DNA of 5,876 bases. Origin: Clostridiales bacterium. Lineage in GTDB: Bacteria; Bacillota; Clostridia; Tissierellales; Dethiosulfatibacteraceae. Shown piece after piece: positions 5,410-5,876 of the stretch. The notes under the pieces were generated by a model. That model worked only from the letters and a program-made list of their open reading frames with translations, was not told the origin of the DNA and made no database searches. The number at the start of each line of letters is the position of its first letter. Position 1 is the first letter of the stretch. Both the position numbers and the translations under genes were made by a program. The stretch covers positions 293 through 6,168 of the forward strand of contig DMAP01000316.1 in assembly GCA_003446975.1 (NCBI GenBank). Reading direction: 5' to 3'.

Positions 5410-5876
5410 ATGAAAAAAAATCGTGTAATGATCATCGTTTTTCTTGCTCCGGCCCTTATTTGCTATCTCCTCGTATTCCTGTATCCTTCGATACGGACAA
5501 CTATCATGAGCTTTTTTGCAGTAGAGTCGGTCTCTGATCCGATTTCCACCTGGCGTTTCATTGGGTTGGATAACTATACAAAACTATTCGGAACTGAGAT
5601 TTTTAAACAATCAATGATAAATATTGCCAATATTTGGGTTGTTGGCGGAATAGGGGTAATGGCAGTCTCCCTATTTTTTGCTGTTTCCCTGACCAATGGG
5701 ATGAAACAAGTAAAATTTATACGGAGTGTCATCTATCTGCCAAATGTTGTCTCAGCCATTGCAATGGGAACTATGTGGATTAGTTATGTCTACAACTCAA
5801 GCTATGGGCTGCTACACAATATATTTAAAACTATAGGACTGAACAAGCTTTCTGAAACGCTATGGACCGGACCGGG
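5410..5876 (+). CDS. Carbohydrate ABC transporter permease, MalF/UgpA-like (partial, 3' end cut off)
   Basis: The first 155 complete codons of a membrane subunit of the sugar importer are present; the window ends inside the gene. With its partner permease it should form the inner-membrane channel that accepts sugar from the upstream binding protein. Translation shows 'MKKNRVMIIVFLAPALICYL' as the start of the first membrane helix (about 8-28), then 'FIGLDNYTKLFG' (50-61), a hallmark of MalF/UgpA-type permeases, a second helix at about 73-95, 'FIRSVIYLPNVVSAIAMGTM' (103-122) in the third, and 'SSYGLLHNIFKTIGL' (130-144). The EAA loop that contacts the ATPase would lie beyond the window. A TAG directly before the ATG, in frame, rules out an earlier start. 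The ribosome binding site is weak (AGGT at 5400-5403, 6 nt before the ATG), in line with lower expression than the binding protein. The 63-bp gap and shared strand indicate one operon. Confidence 0.9.
   Translation, partial: MKKNRVMIIVFLAPALICYLLVFLYPSIRTTIMSFFAVESVSDPISTWRFIGLDNYTKLFGTEIFKQSMINIANIWVVGGIGVMAVSLFFAVSLTNGMKQVKFIRSVIYLPNVVSAIAMGTMWISYVYNSSYGLLHNIFKTIGLNKLSETLWTGP

Overview
The window looks like a piece of a spirochaete chromosome, most likely Sphaerochaeta or a close relative. The main clue is the sugar-binding protein: its signal peptide ends in an alanine-glycine-rich 'AGGASEA' stretch with no lipobox cysteine, a style I associate with Sphaerochaeta solute-binding proteins. 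An AraC regulator divergent from a carbohydrate ABC importer, and a cytoplasmic LacI-type sensor fused to GGDEF, also fit. The taxonomic call is inference from protein style, not from a marker gene.

Layout from left to right. Positions 1-199 hold no gene I can name. They carry a weak promoter candidate and the ribosome binding site of a small GNAT acetyltransferase (200-700, + strand) of the phosphinothricin/methionine-sulfoximine N-acetyltransferase type. An AT-rich gap (701-1052) follows, with one promoter candidate. Next comes a 650-residue protein (1053-3005, +) that joins a LacI-type sugar-binding domain, with no DNA-binding domain, to a linker/GAF-like region, a coiled coil and an intact GGDEF diguanylate cyclase domain. 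Converging on it, 33 bp away, is an AraC-family regulator (3039-3959, - strand) with an N-terminal cupin and a C-terminal double helix-turn-helix. A 130-bp divergent control region (3960-4089) separates the regulator from a carbohydrate ABC operon on the + strand: a periplasmic substrate-binding protein (4090-5346), a strong intercistronic stem-loop (5354-5393), and the first permease gene (5410 to the window edge, cut off).

How the parts may work together (inference). The AraC protein probably senses a sugar or a derivative and controls the importer operon, and possibly itself, from the shared intergenic region. The stem-loop after the binding-protein gene probably lets that protein be made in excess over the membrane subunits. 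The LacI-type/GGDEF protein appears to be a one-component cytoplasmic switch that turns binding of a small ligand, probably a sugar, into c-di-GMP synthesis. Its position next to a sugar importer suggests, but does not prove, that the two respond to related compounds. The acetyltransferase looks like an independent detoxification gene.

The most interesting item is the sugar-sensor/diguanylate cyclase fusion. I see no CRISPR array, tRNA, rRNA, insertion sequence or phage gene.
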